DNA of 64,000 nucleotides, taken from positions 26,512-90,511 of the forward strand of contig CAAEDE010000037.1 of the NCBI GenBank assembly GCA_900754525.1. The letters run 5' to 3'. Origin of the DNA: an uncultured Collinsella sp. (GTDB lineage: Bacteria; Actinomycetota; Coriobacteriia; Coriobacteriales; Coriobacteriaceae). The notes beneath the pieces were generated by a model, which made no database searches, had not been told where the DNA came from, and was given only the letters and a program-made list of their open reading frames with translations. Each line of letters starts with the position of its first letter. The stretch's first letter is position 1. The position numbers and the translations under genes are program-made. Positions 17,227 through 27,826 of the stretch are shown one piece after another.

Positions 17227-18746
17227 TGGTCCCTCCTTCCCTGGTACATCGCCGCCTCGAGCACGTGGTCCTGCGTCACCTGCTCGCTCTCGGCGACGTC
17301 GGCGATTGTACGCGCGATACGCACCAGACGCACGATGCCGCGACCCGTAAGATGTGTGCGTTTGGACAGGCCGAGTACGCATTTCTCGGCAGCATCATCG
17401 AGCTCAAAGGTCGAAACGACGCCGTCAATGGACCGCGTCTCGTCATCCTCGGCCTCGGCATCCGCATCGTCCATACGAGACTCGCGCCAGGCGCGAAAGG
17501 CGCGACCGCGCACAACGTAGTCACGTAACTCGGCCGACGACATACCCTCCGCGCCCTCGATAATCACCTGGGGGTCGGGACGGGTTACATCGATCATCAT
17601 GTCGATACGATCGGCCAAAGGACCGCGCAGCTTAGCCCGATAGCGCTCCACCATCGATGCCGAGCAGCGGCATGGCACCTCACGGTCGCCCAAAAAGCCG
17701 CAGGGGCAGGGATTGCTTGCAGCGAGCAGCTGAAAGCGCGACGGGAAGGTAAAGGCCCCGTCGACGCGTACGATCCTCACATAGCCGCGTTCGATGGGCT
17801 GACGCAGCGACTGCAGCACACCCGTGGGAAACTCGGCAAGCTCGTCCAAAAAGAGCACGCCGCCATGAGCCAGGCTGATCTCACCCGGATGCACCGGGCG
17901 CCCGCCGCCGATAAGGCCTGCGGTCGAAATACTGTGGTGGGGACTGCGGAAGGGCCGGTGCCCCGCCAACAAGCCATCAATGTTCTCACCCAAAACCGAA
18001 TGGATGCACAACGCCTCCTGCTGATCCTCAACGGAAAGCTCAGGCAGGATGCCGGTCATACGGCGCGCAAGCATCGTCTTGCCCGATCCCGGGGACCCGA
18101 TCATAAGTAAACCGAGCTCACCCGCTGCCGCCAGTGCCATGCCGCGTTTGGCAACTTCCTGCCCCAGTACGTCGGCATAGTCGAGCTCGGGCTCAAAGGT
18201 CGCCTCGACGCCCTCAGAATCCAAGTAGTGTCGCGCGGCATCGCCCATACCATGAGCAAGCTGAGACAAATGATCGATGAATCCGCAATCCACGCCCGCG
18301 AGTGGCACATGCTGGTCTGATCTGCCGGCGATAAAAGACAGCCCCATGTCGCGAGCCAGCAGCTGAAACGCCACCTCGCCCTTGACGGGAAGCACCGTGC
18401 CGTCCAGACCGAGCTCGCCGGCAATGAGGCAGCGGTCGAGGTTGTTGCGGGGAATCTGACCATCGGCCGCCAGAACCGCGATGGCGATGGGCAGATCAAA
18501 GCCGCTACCGGTCTTGCGAATATCGCCGGGCGCCAGATTGACCGTAATGCCCGAGCGTGGGATCTCGAACCCGGCGGAGCGCATCGCACAGCGAATACGA
18601 CCACGTGACTCCATCACCTCCATACTCGGGATGCCGAGCATCTGAATGCCCGGAACGCCGCCAGCAAGCGAAACCTCGACCGTGACGTGAATCGCCTCGA
18701 CGCCGCGGATGCAGGCCGCGTGAACGGCAAACGTCTCGAACGCCAT
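17223..18746 (-). CDS. comM: ComM/YifB-type AAA+ ATPase (Mg-chelatase-like)
   Basis: ComM is a hexameric AAA+ helicase that promotes branch migration during natural transformation. The 507-residue protein begins with a Lon-protease-like domain (residues 1 to about 190, FETFAVHAACIRGVEA...), followed by the ATPase with Walker A GSPGSGKT and Walker B GGVLFLDELAEF. Cysteines in SNPCPCGFLGD...CRC are a family feature. A C-terminal Mg-chelatase-type domain follows. The start at 18746 overlaps the yraN stop (TGATG); the frame upstream is yraN in another frame. Confidence 0.94.
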   Translation of the reverse strand: MAFETFAVHAACIRGVEAIHVTVEVSLAGGVPGIQMLGIPSMEVMESRGRIRCAMRSAGFEIPRSGITVNLAPGDIRKTGSGFDLPIAIAVLAADGQIPRNNLDRCLIAGELGLDGTVLPVKGEVAFQLLARDMGLSFIAGRSDQHVPLAGVDCGFIDHLSQLAHGMGDAARHYLDSEGVEATFEPELDYADVLGQEVAKRGMALAAAGELGLLMIGSPGSGKTMLARRMTGILPELSVEDQQEALCIHSVLGENIDGLLAGHRPFRSPHHSISTAGLIGGGRPVHPGEISLAHGGVLFLDELAEFPTGVLQSLRQPIERGYVRIVRVDGAFTFPSRFQLLAASNPCPCGFLGDREVPCRCSASMVERYRAKLRGPLADRIDMMIDVTRPDPQVIIEGAEGMSSAELRDYVVRGRAFRAWRESRMDDADAEAEDDETRSIDGVVSTFELDDAAEKCVLGLSKRTHLTGRGIVRLVRIARTIADVAESEQVTQDHVLEAAMYQGRRDQ

Positions 18747-19231
18747 CACGACACCTGCCAATCGAACGCGTTGTACTGATGCTCGATCTCGGCGATATGC
18801 CCGCCGCGAATGGTGACACCCACGGCATCGAAGCGAATCGCCTTGAGCGGATAATGCTCCATGAGATAGCAACTTGCGATGCGGCGGTAGCGGCGTTGCT
18901 TTTGGGCGTCCACGGCCTCCTCGGGAAAGACCCGCGTGGTGCAATCCAGGGCGACGCGTCTGGTCTTGACCTCGGCCATCACCACGACATCGTCGAGCTC
19001 ATCGAGCAGCACCAGATCGGCCTCGCCCTCGGTGCAACGATAACCCTGTTCCAGCAAGGTGTAGCCGCGCTCGTTAAAGTAGTCGATGGTGATCAGCTCG
19101 CCCAGCATACCCAGCTCGCGGGGGCTGAGCCCCTTGATAAACTCGGGCGTCATCGCCCCGCAGTCGAGCTCACCGTTTTCCCAACGCTCCTTGAGCTGCT
19201 GTGTCTTGCTCTTTTTGCTTGCGGCACTCAT
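18746..19231 (-). CDS. yraN: YraN/UPF0102 family nuclease-fold protein
   Basis: The 161-residue protein is of the restriction-endonuclease-like UPF0102 family. GELITIDYFNERGYTLL is followed by GEADLVLLDE and VVMAEVKTR, the Glu-Asp-Glu-x-Lys pattern of the fold. The function is not established; the family is commonly linked by genome context to rnhB, comM and dprA, as here. An N-terminal extension of about 40 charged residues precedes the usual start of the domain. The ATG at 19231 has AAAGGAG 5 nt upstream; the longer frame lacks an SD and overlaps intergenic sequence. Confidence 0.9.
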   Translation of the reverse strand: MSAASKKSKTQQLKERWENGELDCGAMTPEFIKGLSPRELGMLGELITIDYFNERGYTLLEQGYRCTEGEADLVLLDELDDVVVMAEVKTRRVALDCTTRVFPEEAVDAQKQRRYRRIASCYLMEHYPLKAIRFDAVGVTIRGGHIAEIEHQYNAFDWQVS

Positions 19232-19330
19232 GGGGTCTCCTTTCCCGCACACTGCAGTGCCCCGATGATGAGGGCACCTTTCATGCGGGTAAGTACTGGA
19301 AGCTAACCAAAAGCTGACCAAATACCGTCA
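19232..19330 (-). promoter_or_regulatory. Upstream region of yraN operon with a 10-bp direct repeat
   Basis: The minus strand carries TTTGGTCAGC followed 11 nt later by TTTGGTTAGC (19298-19319 region), just after a TTGACG -35-like hexamer at the rnhB terminator's U tract. I could not find a convincing -10 at the right spacing, so the promoter is unproven; the repeat could be a regulator site. Confidence 0.3.
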
Positions 19331-19371
19331 AAAAACGGGCCGTACGCAGCAATGTTGTTGCATACGGCCCG
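19331..19371 (-). terminator. Terminator of rnhB
   Basis: A strong two-part stem (19336-19344 with 19363-19371, CGGGCCGTA, extended by GCAGCAA/TTGTTGC) reads into TTTTTTG on the minus strand, ending the rplS-rnhB unit. Confidence 0.9.
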
Positions 19372-19420
19372 CTACCAGCAGGTTTATAAAACCCTAGGGG
19401 TCCCTGTCTCCACAATTGAC

Positions 19421-20209
19421 CTAGAAAAGGCGCTCAGTCTGCAGAAAGTTTCCGCAAAAGCTCACGCGGTGCAGAGGACAAAGTCCATGTTTGCGAATGG
19501 CCTCGATATGCTCGGGGCTCGCATAGCCCTTCGACTCGGCCAGATGGTACTCGGGATACTCGGCGTCGTACTCGGCCATCATCTCGTCACGCGTCACCTT
19601 AGCCATGATGGACGCCGCGGCGATACAGGCGATTTTGGCATCGCCCTTCACCACGTCGCGCTCGTTGGGAACGGCACCCAAAGGATTACCGTCCATGAGG
19701 ACGCAGTCGGGTTCAAGCCCCGTATCGGCCACGGCACCCGCAACGGCGGTACGGATAGCGCGGGCCATACCCATCTCATCGATATCCTTCGGCGCGATAT
19801 GGCAAAAACCGATCGCCGTCGCCACCTCGGAAATCTTCACAGAGAGCAACTCGCGGCGCGCGGGCGTGAGCTTTTTGGAATCGTTGATACCCCAGACGCG
19901 CGGCTCCATAGGAAGACAGACGGCGCATACCGTCAAAGGACCGGCCACCGATCCGCGACCCACCTCGTCGACACCAACGACCACCCCATCGCCGCCAAGC
20001 TCATGCATAAGCTCATACATGTCATTGACGCGCTCGCGCTCGGCAAGCTCTTTGGCATGGCGTTTGAGGGCGCGTTCGCAAGCCTTGATCACCTGCTGGC
20101 GCGGGTCCTCGCGATAATGCTCCACGAGGGCGGGAATCTCCTCAAACGTAGCGCTCGCCAACTCACCGGCAACCTGCGATGCCGAAACCGAGCTCGTCAT
20201 GTTGGCCAT
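19421..20209 (-). CDS. rnhB: Ribonuclease HII
   Basis: RnhB cleaves RNA in RNA-DNA hybrids and at single ribonucleotides in DNA. Catalytic residues are seen in VVGVDEVGRGSVAGPL (Asp-Glu-x-x-Arg-Gly), LMDGN, and GDAKIACIAAASIMAKVTRD (Asp). An extra helical N-terminal domain of about 70 residues precedes the core, as in B. subtilis RnhB. The start at 20209 is chosen for AGGAGG 7 nt upstream. The gene lies just downstream of the rplS terminator, so its mRNA must come from readthrough or from a promoter inside that terminator. Confidence 0.95.
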   Translation of the reverse strand: MANMTSSVSASQVAGELASATFEEIPALVEHYREDPRQQVIKACERALKRHAKELAERERVNDMYELMHELGGDGVVVGVDEVGRGSVAGPLTVCAVCLPMEPRVWGINDSKKLTPARRELLSVKISEVATAIGFCHIAPKDIDEMGMARAIRTAVAGAVADTGLEPDCVLMDGNPLGAVPNERDVVKGDAKIACIAAASIMAKVTRDEMMAEYDAEYPEYHLAESKGYASPEHIEAIRKHGLCPLHRVSFCGNFLQTERLF

Positions 20210-20237
20210 ACCAGGCCCTCCTTGCATGCAAATCAGA

Positions 20238-20268
20238 TAAAAAGAAGGGCCACCCGAAGGTGACCCTT
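20238..20268 (-). terminator. UUCG-loop terminator between rplS and rnhB
   Basis: On the minus strand AAGGGTCACC, loop TTCG, GGTGGCCCTT (20245-20268, one U-G pair) is followed by CTTTTTAT. It ends the rplS message only 28 nt before the rnhB start codon, so partial termination probably sets the L19 to RNase HII ratio. Confidence 0.85.
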
Positions 20269-20302
20269 GTGTCCAAACGAGTGGACAGACGCTGCGATCT
20301 TC

Positions 20303-20644
20303 TTAGCGCTTCTCGGGGATGCGAGCAGCCTTGCCCACCTTGTCGCGGAGGTAGTACAGCTTGGCGCGACGGACGCGACCATGACGAACGACCTCGAGCT
20401 TGGCGATCTTGGGGCTGTGAAGCGGGAAGGTACGCTCAACACCGACACCGAAGGACATCTTGCGGACGGTGAAGGTCTCGCGGGCACCGGCGCCGGCCAT
20501 GCGGATGACGTCGCCCTGGAAGACCTGGATGCGCTCGCGGTCGCCTTCCTTAATGCGGTAGTGAACCTTGACGTTGTCGGCGACGCGAACCTGAGGAATG
20601 TCCTCGCGGATCTGCTGACGCTCGATTGCGCGGATGTAATCCAT
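20303..20644 (-). CDS. rplS: 50S ribosomal protein L19
   Basis: L19 lies at the 30S-50S interface. The 113-residue protein has the full family pattern: DIPQVRVADNVKVHYRIKEGDRERIQ, FQGDVI, TFTVRKMSFGVGVERTFPLHSP and RHGRVRRAKLYYLRD, each shortened here to its core. The ATG at 20644 is preferred to the TTG two codons earlier because AAGGA sits 7 nt upstream of the ATG. In Bacillus it follows trmD; here a glyQS-ppsR-ppdK block and lepB separate the two. Confidence 0.97.
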   Translation of the reverse strand: MDYIRAIERQQIREDIPQVRVADNVKVHYRIKEGDRERIQVFQGDVIRMAGAGARETFTVRKMSFGVGVERTFPLHSPKIAKLEVVRHGRVRRAKLYYLRDKVGKAARIPEKR

Positions 20645-20668
20645 GTGCAATTCCTTACTCTTCTAGAG

Positions 20669-20692
20669 GTGCCGTACCAATCTGGCCGGCAC
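20669..20692 (-). other. Leader hairpin of rplS
   Basis: A perfect GTGCCG/CGGCAC stem with partial inner pairing (20669-20692) lies in the short rplS leader. It resembles the class of small L19 leader hairpins, but the match to any described family was not tested. Confidence 0.4.
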
Positions 20693-20713
20693 GTAGTTGA
20701 ACAAACGTATTCG

Positions 20714-20741
20714 AGTATACACGCGCGGGTTTCTGCTGCAA
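20714..20741 (-). promoter_or_regulatory. Promoter of rplS
   Basis: Minus strand: -35 TTGCAG (20736-20741), 16-bp spacer, -10 TATACT (20714-20719). This predicts a leader of about 65 nt that includes the GTGCCG hairpin. Confidence 0.7.
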
Positions 20742-20780
20742 GAACAATTTTTTACGCAGACAAAAAGACAAAACCCGCAC

Positions 20781-20815
20781 ATGATAACCGTCCGCCTCAC
20801 GAATGAGACGGACGG
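20781..20815 (-). terminator. Hairpin downstream of ppdK
   Basis: A 12-bp stem with a TTCG loop on the minus strand (20788-20799 with 20804-20815, CCGTCCGTCTCA type) lies 40 nt after the ppdK stop. The following TTATCATG is a poor U tract, so termination may be partial. Confidence 0.55.
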
Positions 20816-20853
20816 CATGAGGGGGGCTACGTTAGGCGTCTGAACCCAAAACG

Positions 20854-23604
<2,751 letters not shown>

Positions 23605-23679
23605 GATACTTCCCCTTCCATGCGCTTACGCGCACGACCGTGGTAACGGATCGACCCGCCGGATGCGGGCCGTGAGGGT

Positions 23680-23685
23680 ACTATA
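23680..23685 (-). promoter_or_regulatory. Candidate -10 element of ppdK
   Basis: TATAGT on the minus strand has no recognisable -35 at 16-18 bp upstream (GCAAGC). This would fit a promoter that needs an activator, and the repeated boxes at 23727-23774 lie at an appropriate distance. Inference only. Confidence 0.4.
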
Positions 23686-23726
23686 CGGCGGGCATTGAGC
23701 GGGCTTGCGCAGAGGGCGCGGGGGTT

Positions 23727-23774
23727 GGTAAACGTGGTAAATATGGCGGTAAACGGTAGGTAAAGGTGGTTACC
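23727..23774. repeat. Cluster of four GGTAAA boxes plus GGTTACC upstream of ppdK
   Basis: GGTAAA occurs at 23727-23732, 23736-23741, 23748-23753 and 23759-23764 (plus strand), followed by GGTTACC at 23768-23774. Spacings are 9, 12 and 11 bases, close to a helical turn. Nothing coding is present here. The location between ppsR and ppdK suggests an operator array for a carbon- or energy-responsive regulator. Confidence 0.6.
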
Positions 23775-23854
23775 TTATGAAGATACCACTACAATAAAAA
23801 AGCAGGTCAGATGCGATGTTTTTGCTAAATCGCTTTATCAAAATGCTACTAATA

Positions 23855-24721
23855 TTAGGCGCGGCGGGTGGCTCGGCGGGCGCGAGCTTCTTGGATTTCC
23901 TCCAAGTGGCTAATGATCTCGGCAGCGCTTTCCTCGATGGCCTTGCCGTCGGTACGCACCACAAAGCAGCCTAGGCGCTTCATGAGGGCACGAGCTTCCT
24001 CGAGCTCGCTGCGCACGCTCTCGGGCTCGGCATAGGAGCCGGCAACGGCACGGGCGTAGTCATCGCCCAAGCGGCTATCGCGAATTTCGGAAATCACATC
24101 GACGGTCGAAATCAGGCCGAACAGGCGCATCGGGTCAACCTCGTAAATCGACTTGGGCGGCTCCATGCCATGGGCCAAAGGAACATTGGCAACCTTATAA
24201 CCCTGATAGGCCAAAAACATCGACAGCGGCGTCTTGGACGTACGGGATACGCCCAGCAGCACGATATCGGCACCCGACAGATCGTCGCAGCCGCGCCCAT
24301 CATCGTGCTCAACGAAATACTCCATGGCCTCGATGCGATGGAAATAGCGTTCATCGGTCTTGTGAATCACACCCGCAACGCCCTTGGGCGGCACGCCGAC
24401 GAGCGACGACAGCACGGCGAGCGTCGGACCGATCAGGTCGACCGAGCGAATGTGCAGCATGCCCAAGTAGTCGAGCACACGAGCACGAAGGGCCGGGTCG
24501 ACAATGGTGTGGAACACGGCGATATCGCGATGGTCGGCATCGACGCGCGGCCCCACAAACGACTTGACCTGCTCAACCGAGGTCACCTTGGGCAGGCGCA
24601 AGAGATGAAAAGCCCCTTCATCAAATTGCCCGGACGCCGCAAGCACCACCTCACAAGCGGTATCACCGAGCGAGTCGGAGATAACGATAACGGTGGGATG
24701 AGCGGTGACCGGGCAATCCAT
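23855..24721 (-). CDS. ppsR: PPDK regulatory protein (Ser/Thr kinase and phosphorylase, DUF299)
   Basis: This bifunctional enzyme inactivates PPDK by ADP-dependent phosphorylation of its active-site Thr and reactivates it by Pi-dependent dephosphorylation. The 288-residue protein starts with VIVISDSLGDTACEV and has the P-loop-like LLGVSRTSKTPLSMFLA and the PKSIYEVDP region characteristic of DUF299. AAAGGAG lies 7 nt before the ATG. Location directly upstream of ppdK strongly supports PPDK rather than PEP synthase as the target. It follows glyS by 34 nt, so it is probably cotranscribed with glyQS. Confidence 0.93.
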   Translation of the reverse strand: MDCPVTAHPTVIVISDSLGDTACEVVLAASGQFDEGAFHLLRLPKVTSVEQVKSFVGPRVDADHRDIAVFHTIVDPALRARVLDYLGMLHIRSVDLIGPTLAVLSSLVGVPPKGVAGVIHKTDERYFHRIEAMEYFVEHDDGRGCDDLSGADIVLLGVSRTSKTPLSMFLAYQGYKVANVPLAHGMEPPKSIYEVDPMRLFGLISTVDVISEIRDSRLGDDYARAVAGSYAEPESVRSELEEARALMKRLGCFVVRTDGKAIEESAAEIISHLEEIQEARARRATRRA

Positions 24722-24755
24722 GCGGGGCTCCTTTTGCGCTTATGCGCAGGCTAGC

Positions 24756-26852
24756 TTACTTTTTGCGGGCAAGCTCACCGATGTTGGCGATGCCGGAGAA
24801 AACGGCCTCGAAGCGGTTGAGCAGCTTAAGGCGATTATCGCGGAGCTGCTCGTCCTTGTCCATGACCATAACCTCGTCGAAGAAGCGGTCGATGGGGGCA
24901 CGCAGGGCGGCAAGGGCGGAAAATGCGGCCGGGTAATCCTCGGCAGCAAGGGCGGCATCGACAGCGGTCTGAGCGGCCTCGGAGGCGTCGGCGAGCGCGA
25001 GCTCGGCCTCGCCCATCAGGCTGCGGTCGTACTCCGCACCCAGTTCGGGCTTGGAGATGTGCGCAGCGCGGGCATAGGCGGTCGCCAGGTTATCGAACGT
25101 CTCAGCGTCGTTCTTGCGAGCCTCGTCGAGGGCGGCGCAGCGGGCGAAGAAGACGGACGGGGCGATGATGTGCACCGCGGAGACAGCGGCAACGGTATCG
25201 GTCGGGATCTTTTCGTCGCGGGCCATGCTCACAAGGCGGCCATGGAAGAAGTCGCGAACCTGTTGCGCGACCTCGGCGGCATCGAACTCAATGCCCTGCT
25301 CACTGTAGAGCTCGAGGGCGAAGTCGATGAGCGACGTGGGGTCGATCGGCAGGCGGTCGCGCAGGATGTTGATGATGCCGATAGCGGCACGACGCAGCGC
25401 GTAGGGGTCCGAAGAGCCGGTCGGGCGCTCGCCGATGGAAAAGATACCGGCGATGGTATCGAGCTTGTCGGCGCAGGCCACGATGCAGCCAGCGGTGCCC
25501 TCGGGCAGCTCGTCACCCGCAAAGCGGGGACGATAGTGATCGCGAATAGCATGGGCGACCTCGTCGTTCTCCCCCATCGCGGTCGCGTAATAACCGCCCA
25601 TCACGCCCTGCTGGCTCGTGAACTCGACGACGGCGTTGGACACCAGGTCAGCCTTGCACAGGTGCGCGGCGCGAGCAGCGTCGGCGGCAAGATGGGCGCC
25701 CAGGTGAGCCTCGCGGGCGATAGCGAGCGCGAGCTGCTCGATGCGCTCGGACTTGGCGAGCACGCTACCGAGCTTCTCCTGGAAGGCAACCTTGGCCAGA
25801 CGCTCACGGAACTCGTCGAGGGAGATCTTCAGGTCCTCCTCGTAGAAGAACTTTGCGTCGTCCAGACGGGCGCGCACGACGCGCTCGTTGCCGTCGATCA
25901 CGCGCTCGGCATTCTCGGGCTTGCTGTTGGAAACGACCACGAACTCACGCGTGAGCTTGCCCTCGCCGTCATAGATCGGGAAGTAGCGCTGGTTGGTGAG
26001 CATGGACTCGCAGATAATCTCGTGCGGGACCTTGAGGAACTCATCATCGAAGGTACCGACGAGCACCGTCGGCCACTCACAGAGGTTGATAACCTCCTCG
26101 AAGACCTTCTTAGGCGTATCGACATGGCAGCCGGGGCGAGCGGCCTCGACCTCGGCGATACCGGCGAGGATGGCCTCGCGACGGCGCTCGGCAGAGAGCA
26201 CGCCGGCGTCCTCGAGCACCTGCTCGTAGGCGGCGGGGCTGGCAACCACATGGTCACCGGGGCCAAGCACGCGATGGCCGCGCGTGGTGTTGCCGCTCGT
26301 CACGTCAGCAAACGACACGGGCACAACATCCTCGCCCAGAAGGCAACAAATCCAGCGGACCGGACGCACGAACGTGGCGTGCTCATGGCCCCAGCGCTGA
26401 CTACGATAGTTGGGCCACTGCAGGCCGGCGATGGTCTTCTCGCACAGAGCGGTCAGAATAGGCGTAGCCGGTGCGGAGGGAATGTTCTTCTCGGCAAAGA
26501 CGTACTCACGACCGTCAGTGTCCTCGCGACGGACCAGGTCCTCGGCAGCCACACCGCACTTGCGGGCGAAGCCCTGGGCGGCCTTGGTGGCGTTACCGTC
26601 AGCGTCGAAGGCAATGTTTGCCGCGGGACCGCGCTTGACCTCATGGACCTCATCGGTCGCAGTGGCGACATCGGCCACGAGCGCAGCCAGACGACGCGGG
26701 CTCGAGATCACGCGGACCTCGCCATGGGCCAGACCGGCCTCGTCGAGACCCTTGGCGATCATGGTGCCAAGCTGCTTGACGGCATTGTTCAACGGTGCGG
26801 AGGGCATTTCCTCCGTACCAATCTCAAACAGGAAATCCTTAGCGTCTGCCAT
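24756..26852 (-). CDS. glyS: Glycyl-tRNA synthetase beta subunit
   Basis: The beta subunit of the alpha2beta2 glycyl-tRNA synthetase carries tRNA binding and an HD-like domain. The 698-residue protein begins FLFEIGTEEMPSAPL, contains VVSNSKPENAERVIDGNERVVRARLDDAKFF-type family blocks, shows VGGYYA-like MGGYYATAMGE, and ends with the helical anticodon-binding region. It lies three bases after glyQ. The alpha/beta form is typical of most bacteria, though some actinobacteria have the single-chain type instead. Confidence 0.96.
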   Translation of the reverse strand: MADAKDFLFEIGTEEMPSAPLNNAVKQLGTMIAKGLDEAGLAHGEVRVISSPRRLAALVADVATATDEVHEVKRGPAANIAFDADGNATKAAQGFARKCGVAAEDLVRREDTDGREYVFAEKNIPSAPATPILTALCEKTIAGLQWPNYRSQRWGHEHATFVRPVRWICCLLGEDVVPVSFADVTSGNTTRGHRVLGPGDHVVASPAAYEQVLEDAGVLSAERRREAILAGIAEVEAARPGCHVDTPKKVFEEVINLCEWPTVLVGTFDDEFLKVPHEIICESMLTNQRYFPIYDGEGKLTREFVVVSNSKPENAERVIDGNERVVRARLDDAKFFYEEDLKISLDEFRERLAKVAFQEKLGSVLAKSERIEQLALAIAREAHLGAHLAADAARAAHLCKADLVSNAVVEFTSQQGVMGGYYATAMGENDEVAHAIRDHYRPRFAGDELPEGTAGCIVACADKLDTIAGIFSIGERPTGSSDPYALRRAAIGIINILRDRLPIDPTSLIDFALELYSEQGIEFDAAEVAQQVRDFFHGRLVSMARDEKIPTDTVAAVSAVHIIAPSVFFARCAALDEARKNDAETFDNLATAYARAAHISKPELGAEYDRSLMGEAELALADASEAAQTAVDAALAAEDYPAAFSALAALRAPIDRFFDEVMVMDKDEQLRDNRLKLLNRFEAVFSGIANIGELARKK

Positions 26853-26855
26853 GGC

Positions 26856-27767
26856 TTACGCCACCTCGCCTTCCTGGTCGGCATTCTCGTTGACTCCGGC
26901 GACCTCGGCCATGTAGGCCTCGCAGCACGCCTTGGCGACGGCGCGGACGCGCAGGATGTAGTTGGCACGCTCGACCGCGGATAGGGCACCGCGGGCATCG
27001 AGCAGGTTGAAGGCGTGGCTGCACTTCATGACACAGTCGTACGCCGGCAGCGGCAGCTTTCGCTCCAGGCAGGAATGGCACTCGGCCTCGTAGTCGTCAA
27101 ACTTCTGACGCATCATCTCGACGTTGGCGACCTCAAAGTTATAGGCACTGAACTCGCGCTCGTTCTCGAGGAACACGTCGCCATAGGTCATAGGCGTGCC
27201 GTCGGGCAAGTAGCTCCACACCAGGTCGTAGACGGAGTTGACGCCCTGCGCATACATGGCAATGCGCTCCAGGCCATAGGTGATCTCGACAGGCACGGGG
27301 TCGACCTCGATGCCGCCCACCTGCTGGAAGTACGTAAACTGCGTGACCTCCATGCCGTTGAGCCAGACCTCCCAGCCAAGACCCCAGGCGCCGAGCGTCG
27401 GGCTCTCCCAGTCGTCCTCGACAAAGCGGACGTCATGCTCGTTGGGGTCCAGACCAATGGCGGCCAGCGAACCCAGGTAGAGCTCCTGGGCGTTGACCGG
27501 CGAGGGCTTGATGAGCACCTGGAACTGATAGTAGTGCTGCATGCGGTTGGGGTTCTCGCCGTAGCGGCCGTCGGCGGGACGGCGGCAAGGCTGCGCATAG
27601 CAGGTGCGCCACTCGGCGGGACCGAGCGAGCGCAGCGTGGTCGCGGTATGGAAGGTACCGGCACCGACCTCGGAGTCATAGGGCTGCATAATGACGCAGC
27701 CCTGCTCGCCCCAGTACTGCTGGAGGCGCAGGATGATGTCTTGGAAGGAAAGCGATGAAGCGTTCAT
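26856..27767 (-). CDS. glyQ: Glycyl-tRNA synthetase alpha subunit
   Basis: The alpha subunit holds the class II aminoacylation site. In 303 residues: SFQDIILRLQQYWGEQGCVI, QPYDSEVGAGTFHTATTLRSL, RRPADGRYGENPNRMQHYYQ, EDDWESPTLGAWGLGWEVW and the C-terminal CYS-rich FLLDARGA-like LLDARGALSAVERANYILRV, all diagnostic. No T-box riboswitch is visible: the leader is only about 40 nt. It starts the glyQ-glyS-ppsR(-ppdK) unit. Confidence 0.97.
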   Translation of the reverse strand: MNASSLSFQDIILRLQQYWGEQGCVIMQPYDSEVGAGTFHTATTLRSLGPAEWRTCYAQPCRRPADGRYGENPNRMQHYYQFQVLIKPSPVNAQELYLGSLAAIGLDPNEHDVRFVEDDWESPTLGAWGLGWEVWLNGMEVTQFTYFQQVGGIEVDPVPVEITYGLERIAMYAQGVNSVYDLVWSYLPDGTPMTYGDVFLENEREFSAYNFEVANVEMMRQKFDDYEAECHSCLERKLPLPAYDCVMKCSHAFNLLDARGALSAVERANYILRVRAVAKACCEAYMAEVAGVNENADQEGEVA

Positions 27768-27813
27768 GCCTCTAATATCCCCTCGTCGAAACGATTACAC
27801 GGTTAGCTACTGT

Positions 27814-27819
27814 ACTATA
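27814..27819 (-). promoter_or_regulatory. Candidate -10 of glyQS
   Basis: TATAGT on the minus strand lies about 47 nt before the glyQ ATG, within the 59-bp gap after lepB. The -35 region is poor, so confidence is modest. Confidence 0.35.
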
Positions 27820-27826
27820 GCGGTTT

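Noticed and set aside
18746..19231. YraN as a restriction endonuclease of a defence system
   Set aside because: The fold is shared, but it is the conserved housekeeping UPF0102 protein in its normal neighbourhood with no methylase partner.
27768..27826. T-box riboswitch before glyQS
   Set aside because: Only 59 bases lie between lepB and glyQ, and no T-box consensus is visible.
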